From NCBI GenBank assembly GCA_964462985.1, contig CAYXAA010000009.1, forward strand, positions 62,001-126,000: DNA of 64,000 nucleotides, read 5' to 3'. Shown here piece by piece: positions 36,962-45,479 of the stretch; position 1 is the stretch's first letter; every line of letters starts with the position of its first letter. Under the pieces are notes generated by a model. It was given only the letters and a program-made list of their open reading frames with translations, was not told the DNA's origin and ran no database searches. The translations under genes and the position numbers were made by a program. The DNA comes from CAYXAA01 sp964462985 (lineage in GTDB: Bacteria; Pseudomonadota; Alphaproteobacteria; Rhizobiales; Stappiaceae).

Positions 36962-38086
36962 GTGACACTGAAGATCCGGCCGGCTGCCGCCGGCGATCAC
37001 GAGGACATCGCCGCGCTGCTGCGGACTCCGGGGTCCGCGCGTACGGACTTCGGGAAATGCGAAGACGCGGTTGCGGACGTGCTTTCGATCGTGCGCGAGC
37101 GGGCGGCTGCGAGCGGGGTCTTGCTCGTGACCAAGGGAGACCGGCCGCTGGGGGTGGCGGTGTTTGAGCCCGCCGCTCCCCAGCTCGAGATCCGTTGTCT
37201 TGCCGTGACGCCGGATGCGGATATCCGATTGATCGCGGCGTTGCTCAATGACCGGCTGGTGGAATCGGCCCGGGTTGCCGGGCTGGAGCATGTGCGGCTC
37301 AAAGCAGTTCCGTCTGCGGTGCCTCTGTTCGGGAGTCTCGGCTTTCGGGCCACTGGAGATGGCGACGGCGCAACGATGCGGCTCTGCACAGGGATCGACG
37401 TCACGCCGGTCGAGCGGCTCGACCTCACACTGGCGCCCGATCACTGGCCATTCGAGATGGCGAATGCGCCAGCGATCGAGGACCATTGGCGGCTGCTTAG
37501 CGCGGCGAACCCGCATCTATGGAACGGGCGCGTGCTCAAGCTGATCGATTGGAGGCATGAGGGCGCTGCCATCAGGGGGCGCCTGGTCGAGAGTTCCTAT
37601 GCGGCGTTCCTGGCCTGGCGCGACTGGGGTTACCCCGACCCGACCGCAAAGAACCTGTTCGGCTCCGCCGTGATCCGCTCGTGCGACGACGCTCTGATCT
37701 ATGGCCGGATGGCCAACCACACCTCGACGGCGGGGCTGATCTATCCGCCGGGCGGCAGCCTTGACCCTGACGATATCGACGCCGACGGCCGCGTCGATGT
37801 GCTCGGCTCGATTGCGCGCGAGCTGCAGGAGGAAACCGGCCTGCCGCGTGCGGAGTTCGAGGCCGCCGGAGTGTTTGCGATTGCCGACGGGCCTCGGATC
37901 TCGATCGCCGAGGTGCTGGACAGCAGCCTGACGGCTGATCAGCTGTCGGCGCGGATCGCAGCGCACAATGCGGGTCTGGAGCGTCCGGAACTTGCAGAGG
38001 CGGTGGTGATAAGGGCCAAGGCGGATCTCGCCGGCCTGCCGATGCCGCCCTATGCCGCGGCCATCGCCAGGCATCTCCTTGGCTGA
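36962..38086 (+). CDS. GNAT-like plus NUDIX fusion protein
   Basis: 374 residues from GTG 36962 (AGGGG 6-7 nt upstream). Residues about 1-140 resemble a GNAT acetyltransferase fold (LKIRPAAAGDHEDIAALL, LFGSLGFRA). Residues about 155-374 form an alphaproteobacterial NUDIX-like domain (WNGRVLKLIDW, ANHTSTAGLIYPPGGSLDP). The NUDIX box is imperfect: RELQEETGL is intact but the upstream conserved glutamate position is V, so metal-dependent hydrolysis may be altered. An upstream frame from 36872 exists but is not supported. Confidence 0.75.
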   Translation: MTLKIRPAAAGDHEDIAALLRTPGSARTDFGKCEDAVADVLSIVRERAAASGVLLVTKGDRPLGVAVFEPAAPQLEIRCLAVTPDADIRLIAALLNDRLVESARVAGLEHVRLKAVPSAVPLFGSLGFRATGDGDGATMRLCTGIDVTPVERLDLTLAPDHWPFEMANAPAIEDHWRLLSAANPHLWNGRVLKLIDWRHEGAAIRGRLVESSYAAFLAWRDWGYPDPTAKNLFGSAVIRSCDDALIYGRMANHTSTAGLIYPPGGSLDPDDIDADGRVDVLGSIARELQEETGLPRAEFEAAGVFAIADGPRISIAEVLDSSLTADQLSARIAAHNAGLERPELAEAVVIRAKADLAGLPMPPYAAAIARHLLG

Positions 38087-38181
38087 CGGATCGGCCGGCG
38101 CGGTCAGAAAGTGCGTATGGAAACGCACGTCTCCCCGTGCCAAAGTCTGGCGCCTGCAACACCCGAGGAGGCATTCCGTCC

Positions 38182-39093
38182 ATGGCGCGCCGCTACGCAG
38201 TTCTCGACGTGTTCACCAACCGCGTGCTCGCCGGCAATCCGCTGGCAGTGGTGCTCGATGGTGAAGGTCTGTCGGACGAGCGGATGCAGGCGATCGCCCG
38301 GGAGTTCAACCTGTCGGAGACCGTGTTCGTGCTCCCGCCCGACAAGCCGGCGCATTCGGCAAGGGTCAGGATCTTTACCCCGGGACGCGAACTGCCCTTC
38401 GCCGGCCATCCGACCGTCGGCACTGCGATCCTGCTTGCGGTCGAGCGGTTCGGCTCCGGCAGCGGCGGCCAGGAGGCGGTCGTGGTGCTGGAGGAGAACA
38501 TTGGCGATGTGCGCTGCGGCGTCGTGCTGCGCGACGGCGCCGCCGGGTTCGCCGAGTTCGACGTGCCGCGGCTGCCGCGGCCTGGCAGCGAGATCGGCGA
38601 CAAGGGTCTGATATCGGCCGCACTCGGGCTCGATCCCGGCGACATCGGCTTTGAGAACCACCGCCCGACCAGCTTTGACGCCGGCGTGCCCTTCGCCTTC
38701 GTTCCGGTCGCCGATCTGCAGGCGCTGTCTCGCGCCCGGCCCGACCTTCGGTTCTGGAACGACGCCTTCGGCGGCCATGACCACAACGACGCCTACGTCT
38801 ACTGCCGGCAGACCACGTCGCACGATGCCGCCTTCTCGGCACGCATGTTCGCACCGTCGTTGGGGGTGATGGAGGATCCGGCCACAGGCTCGGCGGCCGC
38901 CGCATTTGCCGCCGTGGTGCAGCGTTTCGACGCGCCGCGCGACGGCACGCATTTTGTGCGCATCGAACAAGGCTTCGACATGGGCCGGCCGTCGCTGATC
39001 GATCTCGAGATCGACATCGAGAACGGCGCCCTTAGGGCGACACGAATCGGCGGTCAGGCGGCAATCGTGGCGCGCGGCGAGCTGTTTGTGTGA
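38182..39093 (+). CDS. PhzF family protein (isomerase-like)
   Basis: 303 residues. N-terminal VLDVFTNRVLAGNPLAVVLDG, the catalytic glutamate segment EFNLSETVFVLPP (about 40-52), TPGRELPFAGHPTVGTA and the C-terminal DPATGSAAAAF are hallmarks of the PhzF/diaminopimelate-epimerase fold. Single PhzF genes away from phenazine clusters usually have unknown substrates, as here. GAGGAGG lies about 10 nt before ATG 38182. Confidence 0.88.
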   Translation: MARRYAVLDVFTNRVLAGNPLAVVLDGEGLSDERMQAIAREFNLSETVFVLPPDKPAHSARVRIFTPGRELPFAGHPTVGTAILLAVERFGSGSGGQEAVVVLEENIGDVRCGVVLRDGAAGFAEFDVPRLPRPGSEIGDKGLISAALGLDPGDIGFENHRPTSFDAGVPFAFVPVADLQALSRARPDLRFWNDAFGGHDHNDAYVYCRQTTSHDAAFSARMFAPSLGVMEDPATGSAAAAFAAVVQRFDAPRDGTHFVRIEQGFDMGRPSLIDLEIDIENGALRATRIGGQAAIVARGELFV

Positions 39094-39114
39094 ACGCCGG
39101 CGCACGCCACGCGC

Positions 39115-39143
39115 TTGCGGAGCTCGACAACATCCGCTAGAAC
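39115..39143 (+). promoter_or_regulatory. Possible promoter of the leuA leader
   Basis: TTGCGG (39115-39120), 17-nt spacer, TAGAAC (39138-39143). Weak hexamers, but the spacing is correct and the site lies about 80 nt before the leader peptide start. Confidence 0.3.
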
Positions 39144-39220
39144 CTGCCAGATCAACGTCTCATCCGCGCCCGTCGGCGACATATGACGACCGGCGCCGGA
39201 ACCGGAGCCCAAAGGGAACG

Positions 39221-39322
39221 ATGATCGGCGACTGCCAGATCCTGGCTGAAGCGATCGACGCGCGAGCCTCGCGCGGCGCGACCCTCCTTATTGGCGGCCT
39301 CCTTCTGCTTAGATGCCCCTGA
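39221..39322 (+). CDS. leuA leader peptide (leucine-rich)
   Basis: 33 codons with a strong ribosome binding site (AAAGGGA at 39211-39217, ATG 39221). The C-terminal half reads TLLIGGLLLLRCP: six leucine codons within nine positions (CTC, CTT, CTC, CTT, CTG, CTT). This is the classical arrangement by which ribosome stalling at scarce Leu-tRNA controls the downstream leuA gene. The stop codon lies inside the 5' arm of the downstream hairpin. Confidence 0.75.
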   Translation: MIGDCQILAEAIDARASRGATLLIGGLLLLRCP

Positions 39323-39369
39323 GCGTCGGCTGCCCCGTATCCGGGCGGGCACTCAGGGGAGACGGGCAG
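39316..39369 (+). promoter_or_regulatory. leuA: Attenuator-like mutually exclusive hairpins of leuA leader
   Basis: CCCCTGAG (39316-39323) pairs with CTCAGGGG (39352-39359), with TGCCC/GGGCA stacked inside. CTGCCCCGT (39330-39338) can instead pair with ACGGGCAG (39362-39369) with one bulged C. These alternatives are what a leader-controlled switch needs. No clear T tract follows, so it may act through Rho or on translation. leuA starts at 39463. Confidence 0.5.
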
Positions 39370-39462
39370 AACGACTTCAAGACCAATTGACATTTGCTCC
39401 GACCTTGATTCCCCAATCCAAGCGAGTGGATCGGCGGGGCGCCTAAGGGAAGGAACCCATCC

Positions 39463-41025
39463 ATGGCCATTCAGTCCGGTGCTGGCAGCGATCGCGTCGT
39501 CATCTTCGACACCACCTTGCGCGACGGCGAGCAATCACCCGGCGCTTCAATGACGCTGGAAGAAAAGCTGCAGGTCGCCGAGATCCTCGATGACATGGGC
39601 GTCGACATCATCGAGGCGGGCTTTCCGATCGCTTCCAATGGCGACTTCGAGGCCGTCAGCGAGATTGCCAAGCGCACCAAGAAGGCAGTGGTCGCAGGGC
39701 TTGCCCGCGCCATCCACGCTGACATCGACCGGGCCGGCGAGGCGGTGCGCCACGCCGAACGCGGCCGTATTCACACCTTCGTCTCGACCTCTCCGATCCA
39801 TCTGAAATTCCAAATGAACAAGACCGAGGAGCAGGTGCTCGACATCATCACCGACACGGTGACGCGGTCGCGCAACCTGATCGACGACGTCGAATGGTCG
39901 GCGATGGACGCGACCCGCACCCCGATCGACTATCTCTGCCGCTGCGTCGAAGCGGCGATCCGCGCGGGCGCGACCACGATCAACCTGCCCGATACGGTGG
40001 GCTATGCCGTGCCGGAGGAATATCGGGCGATGTTCGAGACGATCCGCAACCGGGTGCCGGACGCCGACAAGGCGATCTTCTCGGTGCACTGCCACGACGA
40101 CCTGGGACTTGCCGTCGCCAACTCGCTTGCCGGCGTCGCGGGTGGGGCGCGGCAGATCGAATGCACCATCAACGGCCTCGGCGAGCGCGCCGGCAACGCT
40201 GCGCTGGAGGAGATCGTGATGGCGATCCGCACCCGAGGCGACGTGATGCCCTATACCTGCGAGATCGAGCCGCGCTTCCTGACGCGGGCCTCCAAGCTGG
40301 TGTCTGCGGTTTCGGGCTTCCCGGTGCAGTACAACAAGGCGATCGTCGGCAAGAACGCCTTCGCCCACGAGAGCGGCATTCACCAGGACGGCATGCTCAA
40401 GAACGCCGAGACCTATGAGATCATGCGGCCTGAGGATGTCGGCGTGAAATCGACCTCGCTGGTCATGGGCAAGCATTCCGGCCGCCATGCCTTCAAGGAC
40501 AAGCTGGCCGAACTCGGCTACGAACTGGGCGCCAACGCGCTGGAGGAGGCGTTCCGCCGCTTCAAGGACTTGGCCGACCGCAAGAAGCACGTCTACGACG
40601 AGGACATCGAAGCGCTGGTCGAGACCGAGATCGCGACCCAGGGTGAACCGATCAAGGTAATTGCACTCACCGTCATCGCCGGCACCGGCGGGCCGCAGAA
40701 GGCTATCATCACCATGGAAGTGAACGGCCGCCACGAGACTCGCGAATGCACCGGCGACGGCCCGGTCGACGCCACGTTCAATGCCATCAAGGCCATCGTG
40801 CCGCATGAGGCCGTTCTGTCGCTCTACCAGGTCCACGCCGTGACCGAAGGCACAGATGCTCAGGCCGAGGTGTCCGTGCGGCTCGAGGCCAACGGCCGGA
40901 TTGCCACCGGCAAGGGCGCGGACACGGACACGCTGGTCGCCTCGGCCCGGGCTTATGTCTCGGCGCTGAATAAGCTGGCGCTGAGGCAGATGTCGGGGAA
41001 TCCGGGTGCACTCAAGGCGGGGTGA
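39463..41025 (+). CDS. leuA: 2-isopropylmalate synthase
   Basis: 520 residues. First committed step of leucine synthesis: condensation of acetyl-CoA with 2-oxoisovalerate. HMGL-like catalytic domain starts with IFDTTLRDGEQSPGASM (about 9-25) and includes the metal-binding HCHDDLGLAVANSLAG (about 208-223); the C-terminal LeuA allosteric domain (about 395-510) gives leucine feedback. AAGGAA precedes ATG 39463. Expression is probably leader-controlled. The 2-oxoisovalerate route is served by ilvBN and ilvC in this window. Confidence 0.95.
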   Translation: MAIQSGAGSDRVVIFDTTLRDGEQSPGASMTLEEKLQVAEILDDMGVDIIEAGFPIASNGDFEAVSEIAKRTKKAVVAGLARAIHADIDRAGEAVRHAERGRIHTFVSTSPIHLKFQMNKTEEQVLDIITDTVTRSRNLIDDVEWSAMDATRTPIDYLCRCVEAAIRAGATTINLPDTVGYAVPEEYRAMFETIRNRVPDADKAIFSVHCHDDLGLAVANSLAGVAGGARQIECTINGLGERAGNAALEEIVMAIRTRGDVMPYTCEIEPRFLTRASKLVSAVSGFPVQYNKAIVGKNAFAHESGIHQDGMLKNAETYEIMRPEDVGVKSTSLVMGKHSGRHAFKDKLAELGYELGANALEEAFRRFKDLADRKKHVYDEDIEALVETEIATQGEPIKVIALTVIAGTGGPQKAIITMEVNGRHETRECTGDGPVDATFNAIKAIVPHEAVLSLYQVHAVTEGTDAQAEVSVRLEANGRIATGKGADTDTLVASARAYVSALNKLALRQMSGNPGALKAG

Positions 41026-41129
41026 GGAGCGAGCGTTGCAGAGCAAAATAGCTCTGTTCAACCAGCCCGTCCCATAGCGTGGGTCTGAGGGCCTAGCCTG
41101 AATTGGACACGCGCCATGCAGGCGACGAA

Positions 41130-41157
41130 GCACGAGGCGATCTCGATCGCCTCGTGC
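41130..41157. repeat. 28-bp palindrome (13-bp arms, 2-nt centre)
   Basis: GCACGAGGCGATC (41130-41142), centre TC, GATCGCCTCGTGC (41145-41157): a perfect inverted repeat inside the 3' part of the decayed HEPN remnant, exactly where similarity to intact HEPN proteins stops. No T tract follows on either strand. Confidence 0.6.
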
Positions 41158-41160
41158 CCA

Positions 41161-41583
41161 TTCTATGATCACGGTTTCGGCTGCGTGAAACGCCGCAAAG
41201 CAAGCGTCTCGAGCCGTTGCGTCCGCACCTTGCGCGTCGGCGATGATTTTCGCCCGGCTTGCGCCGCACGGCGTCACAGGTTTGCGCCGTCGCGTTGACG
41301 TTTTCGCCGGTGCGACGATTGGAGGCACCAGCCCTGAAGGGGTCGGTGTTGATCACGGCGGCGGCGTGTTCAAGGATCTCGGTCCCGATGCGCGCCAGCC
41401 CACGGGCCTCGCAGCCAAAGTTGTCGAGGCCCTTCAAAGCCGCGGCGTCATAGCCTGAGTCTAGGCCGTGCATCTCCGCGCGCCCGAGAGCCAAACAGCG
41501 TCACGCGCTCAAGGTGGGGCCCGTGGGACTCGTCGAGCGCTCGGCGAAGCCCTTTTGAGCACAGGATCGGTGACCATGGTCAT
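41161..41583 (-). pseudogene. Decayed MNT-HEPN toxin-antitoxin locus (MntA/HepT-like)
   Basis: Three reading frames on the minus strand add up to a nucleotidyltransferase: VTDPVLKR (from ATG 41583), then RRALDESHGPHLERVTLFGS plus RARGDARP, then DSGYDAAALKGLDNFG and ARIGTEILEHAAAVINTDPF. Two single-base frameshifts separate them, and the catalytic DxD region reads S-G-Y-D instead of S-D-Y-D. Just downstream (41257-41161) RAKIIADAQGADATARDACF then AAFHAAETVIIE matches the first half of a HEPN (UPF0332-like) toxin, which then breaks off at a palindrome. No intact copy exists in the window. Confidence 0.75.
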
Positions 41584-41657
41584 GTGCAATTCTATTGCAT
41601 AGTAGCCAAGCCTCTGGAATCGAGTGCACTTCCTATGACGCAACAGGGGCAGACGGT

Positions 41658-42590
41658 TTGATTGCGACACCTCCCATCGAGCGATCGGCTGAAGGTTTGT
41701 ACGGCATGCCTCCCGCGGAGCTGGCGGCGGCCGGGGAGGGGGCGATCCAGTTCTCGCCGTTGGTCCCCGGTGCCACTGCTCTCGAAGCCATCGCCGATGG
41801 TTCGCTTGGCGCCATGACCATGTTGGCTCCGCCCGGCACGATCGAGCGCCGATACGCTCTGGCGCAGGCGCTTCGGGCACTCGCCCCCGGCGCCGCCTTC
41901 ACGGCGCTGGCGCCGAAGGGCAAGGGTGGCAGCCGGCTTGCCGGGGAACTCGTGGGCTTTGGCTGCAAGGTCAGCGAGACCGCCCGGCATCATCACCGCA
42001 TCTGCAGGACGTCCCGGCCCGAGGTTCCCATCGGCTTGGCCGAGGCAATCGACCAGGGCGGACTGCAACGCGTGCCGGAACTCGGCCTGTGGTCGCAACC
42101 GGGCGTCTTCAGCTGGAACCGGCTGGATCCGGGAAGCCGGCTCCTGATCGAACATCTGCCGAGGCTTTCCGGCCGGGGGGCCGATTTCGGCTGCGGCATC
42201 GGTCTGCTCGCAAAGGCGGTGCTTCAATCGCCAAAGATCACACAGCTCACGCTGGTCGATCTTGACCGCCGCGCGGTGGAGGCGGCGCGGCGCAATGTCG
42301 AGGACGCGCGGACGGCGTTCGTCTGGGCCGATCTCAGGACAGCCGCCGGAGTCCCGGCCGACCTTGATTTCGTGGTCATGAACCCGCCGTTCCACGACGG
42401 CGGTGCCGAGGACCGGGCGCTGGGCCAGGCGTTCGTGCGCCGCGCCGCCGCGTCCCTGCGCAAGGGCGGCGTGCTGTGGCTCACGGCCAATCGCCATCTG
42501 CCCTATGAGGAGGTGCTGCGCGAGGCCTTTGCCCGGGCCGAGCTCAAGGTCGAGGGCGGCGGCTACAAGGTCTATGAGGCACGCAAATGA
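41658..42590 (+). CDS. Class I SAM-dependent methyltransferase, RsmC-like
   Basis: 310 residues from TTG 41658 (AGGGG about 8 nt upstream). Two-domain layout of RsmC (16S rRNA guanine-N2 methyltransferase): a degenerate N-terminal domain, then a catalytic domain with GADFGCGIGLLAKA (SAM motif I, about 173-186) and VVMNPPFHDGG, the NPPF motif of N-methyltransferases. Its stop overlaps the start of the RsuA-like gene (ATGA), so two rRNA modification genes form one operon. TTG 41595 is a possible earlier start. Confidence 0.85.
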   Translation: MIATPPIERSAEGLYGMPPAELAAAGEGAIQFSPLVPGATALEAIADGSLGAMTMLAPPGTIERRYALAQALRALAPGAAFTALAPKGKGGSRLAGELVGFGCKVSETARHHHRICRTSRPEVPIGLAEAIDQGGLQRVPELGLWSQPGVFSWNRLDPGSRLLIEHLPRLSGRGADFGCGIGLLAKAVLQSPKITQLTLVDLDRRAVEAARRNVEDARTAFVWADLRTAAGVPADLDFVVMNPPFHDGGAEDRALGQAFVRRAAASLRKGGVLWLTANRHLPYEEVLREAFARAELKVEGGGYKVYEARK

Positions 42591-43327
42591 GCGGAAAAGT
42601 CGCGTCGGTACGGCTCGACAGGCTGCTTGCCAACATGGGTTACGGCTCGCGCCGCGATATCCAGGTTCTCGCCAGGGCGGAACGGATCCTGCTCGACGAG
42701 GCGCCGCTAACGAGGGCCGACCAGCGCATCGCCATCACGCCAAATCTCGCCGGACGCATGACGGTTGATGGTGAGCCGCTCGACCCGTTGCCGGGCATGG
42801 TGGTGATGCTGAACAAGCCCGCCGGCGTCACCTGCTCGCACAAGGACGCCGGACCGCTGGTCTATGGCCTCCTGCCCGAACGCTGGCGCCGGCGCGATCC
42901 GGCCCTCTCCACCGTCGGCCGGCTCGACAAGGAAACGTCGGGCCTGCTGCTGCTCACCGACGACGGCGCCCTGCTGCACCGGATGATTTCGCCGAAGAGC
43001 CGTCTGCCCAAGCGCTACCGGGCGACGCTCGACCGGCCGCTGTCGGGCACGGAGGGAGATGTGTTCGCGTCGGGCCGCCTGATGCTCGACGGCGAGGACA
43101 AGCCGCTGCTGCCGGCCGTGCTGGAGCCGATCTCGGACACCGAGGCCTTCCTTACGATCACGGAAGGGCGCTACCATCAGGTGCGGCGCATGTTCGCGGC
43201 CGTCGGCAATCACGTCACGGCCCTCCACCGCGACCAAATCGGCGGGTTGCGGCTACCAGGCGACCTCGCGGAGAGCGCCTTCCGGCTGCTGTCGCCGGAG
43301 GAGGTGGAGAGCGTGTTCGGCCGGTAA
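42587..43327 (+). CDS. Pseudouridine synthase, RsuA family
   Basis: 246 residues. N-terminal S4-like region (VRLDRLLANMGYGSRRDI), then the RsuA/RluB/E/F catalytic domain with the Asp-containing GRLDKETSGLLLLT (about 109-122) and the family motif EGRYHQVRRMFAAVG near 187. Likely modifies 16S rRNA U516, as RsuA. Coupled to the upstream methyltransferase by a 4-bp overlap. Confidence 0.9.
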   Translation: MSGKVASVRLDRLLANMGYGSRRDIQVLARAERILLDEAPLTRADQRIAITPNLAGRMTVDGEPLDPLPGMVVMLNKPAGVTCSHKDAGPLVYGLLPERWRRRDPALSTVGRLDKETSGLLLLTDDGALLHRMISPKSRLPKRYRATLDRPLSGTEGDVFASGRLMLDGEDKPLLPAVLEPISDTEAFLTITEGRYHQVRRMFAAVGNHVTALHRDQIGGLRLPGDLAESAFRLLSPEEVESVFGR

Positions 43328-43363
43328 AGGGGCGGACCGGACCCGCGGGGTTCGAAACGCAGA

Positions 43364-43400
43364 AGGGCCGGCGGGACGATTGTCCCCCGGCCCTCCGGTT
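43364..43400. terminator. Bidirectional terminator between rsuA-like and pirin genes
   Basis: AGGGCCGGCGGGAC (43364-43377), loop GATT, GTCCCCCGGCCCT (43382-43394): a long stem with one bulge. A pyrimidine-rich TCCGGTTCTT follows on the plus strand. Convergent genes end on both sides. Confidence 0.65.
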
Positions 43401-43418
43401 CTTACCGCGCGTTCGTCG

Positions 43419-44321
43419 TTACCTGATGAACGTTCCGGCTCTCAGCTCGTTCACCGCCTGGACCAGTTCCTCGCGCGTATTCATCACGATGGGGCCATGC
43501 CAGGCGACCGGCTCGCGGATCGGCGTGCCGGAGACGAGCAGGAAGCGGATGCCCTGATCGCCAGCCTGGACCACCACCTCGTCGCCGGTATCGAACAGCA
43601 CGAGTGAGCGGTTGCCGGTCTCGTCGCGGATCAGGATCTCTTCGCCGCCGAATTCCTTCTCCGTCAGGACGCCGCGCGGCCTGGAGGCGTCGCGGAAGGT
43701 GCCGGAGCCCTCGAACACATAGGCGAAGGTCCTGGCGTAGGTGTCTACGGGCAGCACCTTGCGGCGGCCGGCGGGAACGAAGACGTCGAGGTAACGCGGC
43801 TCGGCGGCGATGCCGTCGACCGGGCCGGTCTTGCCCCAGAACGAGCCCACAATGACCCGCACGATCGTGCCGTCATCATCGATGATCTCCGGGATATCGG
43901 TGCCCTTGACGTCCTGGTAGCGCGGCGCGGTCATCTTCAGCGACGACGGCAGGTTGGCCCAGAGCTGAAAGCCGTGCATGCGGCCCTTCTCGTCGCCCTT
44001 CGGCATCTCCTGGTGCATGATGCCGCGCCCGGCAGTCATCCACTGGACGTCGCCGGCACCGAGACGCCCAGTGTTGCCGAGGCTGTCGCCGTGATCGACG
44101 GTGCCAGCCAGCACATAGGTGATGGTCTCGATGCCCCGGTGCGGATGCCAGGGAAAGCCGGCTTCGTAGTCGCGCGGACGATCGTTGCGGAAGTCGTCGA
44201 GCAGCAGGAACGGGTCGGCCAGGGTAGGATCCTGGAAGCCGAAGGCGCGGTGCAACTTGACGCCCGCACCCTCCATGGTTGGCACGGCGGTGCTGATCTG
44301 CTTTACGGGACGGATGGACAT
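43419..44321 (-). CDS. Pirin family protein
   Basis: 300 residues. N-terminal pirin cupin with the metal-binding histidines in FPWHPHRGIETITYVLAG (about 56-73) and the later TAGRGIMHQEMP, followed by the C-terminal pirin domain. Bacterial pirins are Fe(II)/quercetinase-like proteins; substrate unknown. ATG 44321 is preceded by GGAGAG; the frame starts 4 codons earlier but without support. Confidence 0.9.
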   Translation of the reverse strand: MSIRPVKQISTAVPTMEGAGVKLHRAFGFQDPTLADPFLLLDDFRNDRPRDYEAGFPWHPHRGIETITYVLAGTVDHGDSLGNTGRLGAGDVQWMTAGRGIMHQEMPKGDEKGRMHGFQLWANLPSSLKMTAPRYQDVKGTDIPEIIDDDGTIVRVIVGSFWGKTGPVDGIAAEPRYLDVFVPAGRRKVLPVDTYARTFAYVFEGSGTFRDASRPRGVLTEKEFGGEEILIRDETGNRSLVLFDTGDEVVVQAGDQGIRFLLVSGTPIREPVAWHGPIVMNTREELVQAVNELRAGTFIR

Positions 44322-44552
44322 CGGTCTCTCCAATACGGTTTTCCGTTATGTAGGAAAGGGCAGCCCGATAGCGAGCGTCCGAGGCAGAACACTGCGTTCA
44401 CCGGATGCAAGCGTTCAACGAACTTATCTCTCAGGGCTGGTCTCCGCCCACCCTGGTCCCTAGATAAGCGCATCGGGCCGCATTCCTTCGGCTCACCAGC
44501 CCGTTGGGACGGTCGCGCCGTTCCGCTTCTCTCCATCACTCACATCCGCGCA

Positions 44553-45479
44553 ATGCCGTCGATCCTTACCGTCTCGAACGTCTCCAAGACCTACGACACC
44601 GGCTTCCAGGCGTTGAAGTCGGTCGACCTTGCCATCGAGCGGGGCGAGGTCTTCGCGCTGCTCGGGCCGAACGGCGCCGGCAAGACGACCTTGATCAGCA
44701 TCATCTGCGGCCTCGTCAACGCCAGTTCCGGCACCGTCACCGTCGACGGATTCGACAATGTCCGCGACTACCGCCAGGCGCGGTCGCGGATCGGTCTTGT
44801 GCCACAGGAACTTACCACCGATTCCTTCGAAAGCGTCTGGGGCGCGATTCGGCTCAGCCGCGGCCTGTTCGGCAAGAGGCCGGATCCGGACCACCTGGAG
44901 AAGGTGCTGCGCGACCTGGCGCTGTGGGACAAGAAGGACGCGAAGATCATCACGTTGTCGGGGGGCATGAAGCGGCGCGTCCTGATCGCCAAGGCGCTGG
45001 CGCATGAGCCGGACATCCTGTTCCTCGACGAGCCGACCGCGGGCGTCGACGTCGAACTCAGGCGCGAAATGTGGGCGGTGATGCAGCGGCTCAAGGAGAG
45101 CGGCACGACCATCATCCTGACGACGCACTACATCGACGAGGCCGAACAGATGGCCGATCGTGTCGGCGTCATCAACAAGGGGGAGATCATTCTGGTCGAG
45201 CAAAAGGCGGAGCTGATGAAGAAGCTCGGCCGCAAGGAACTGACGTTGCAGTTGCACGAGCGCCTCGAGACAGTGCCTCCGACCCTTGCAGCCCATGGTC
45301 TGACCCTATCGGACTGCGGCACCGAGCTCATCTACAGCTACGACACCAAGGGTGAGCGAACCGGTATCACGCGCCTGCTGCGTGACCTCGCCGACGCCGG
45401 CATCCGCTTCCGCGACCTCAAGACCAAGGAAAGCTCGCTCGAGGAAATCTTCGTCGATCTGGTGAGGGGGGAGCGATGA
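44553..45479 (+). CDS. ABC transporter ATP-binding protein (ABC-2 exporter)
   Basis: 308 residues. Walker A LLGPNGAGKTTLI (about 36-48), signature LSGGMKRR, Walker B ILFLDEPTAGVD, and a C-terminal domain typical of DrrA/CcmA-type exporters. ATG 44553 starts the conserved NBD; no good ribosome binding site is seen. Its stop overlaps the permease start (ATGA at 45476-45479). Substrate unknown. Confidence 0.92.
   Translation: MPSILTVSNVSKTYDTGFQALKSVDLAIERGEVFALLGPNGAGKTTLISIICGLVNASSGTVTVDGFDNVRDYRQARSRIGLVPQELTTDSFESVWGAIRLSRGLFGKRPDPDHLEKVLRDLALWDKKDAKIITLSGGMKRRVLIAKALAHEPDILFLDEPTAGVDVELRREMWAVMQRLKESGTTIILTTHYIDEAEQMADRVGVINKGEIILVEQKAELMKKLGRKELTLQLHERLETVPPTLAAHGLTLSDCGTELIYSYDTKGERTGITRLLRDLADAGIRFRDLKTKESSLEEIFVDLVRGER

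Noticed and set aside
39547..41328. 593-codon open frame on the minus strand
   Set aside because: Mostly antisense to leuA. Only its first ~60 codons carry real similarity, and those belong to the HEPN remnant described as a pseudogene.
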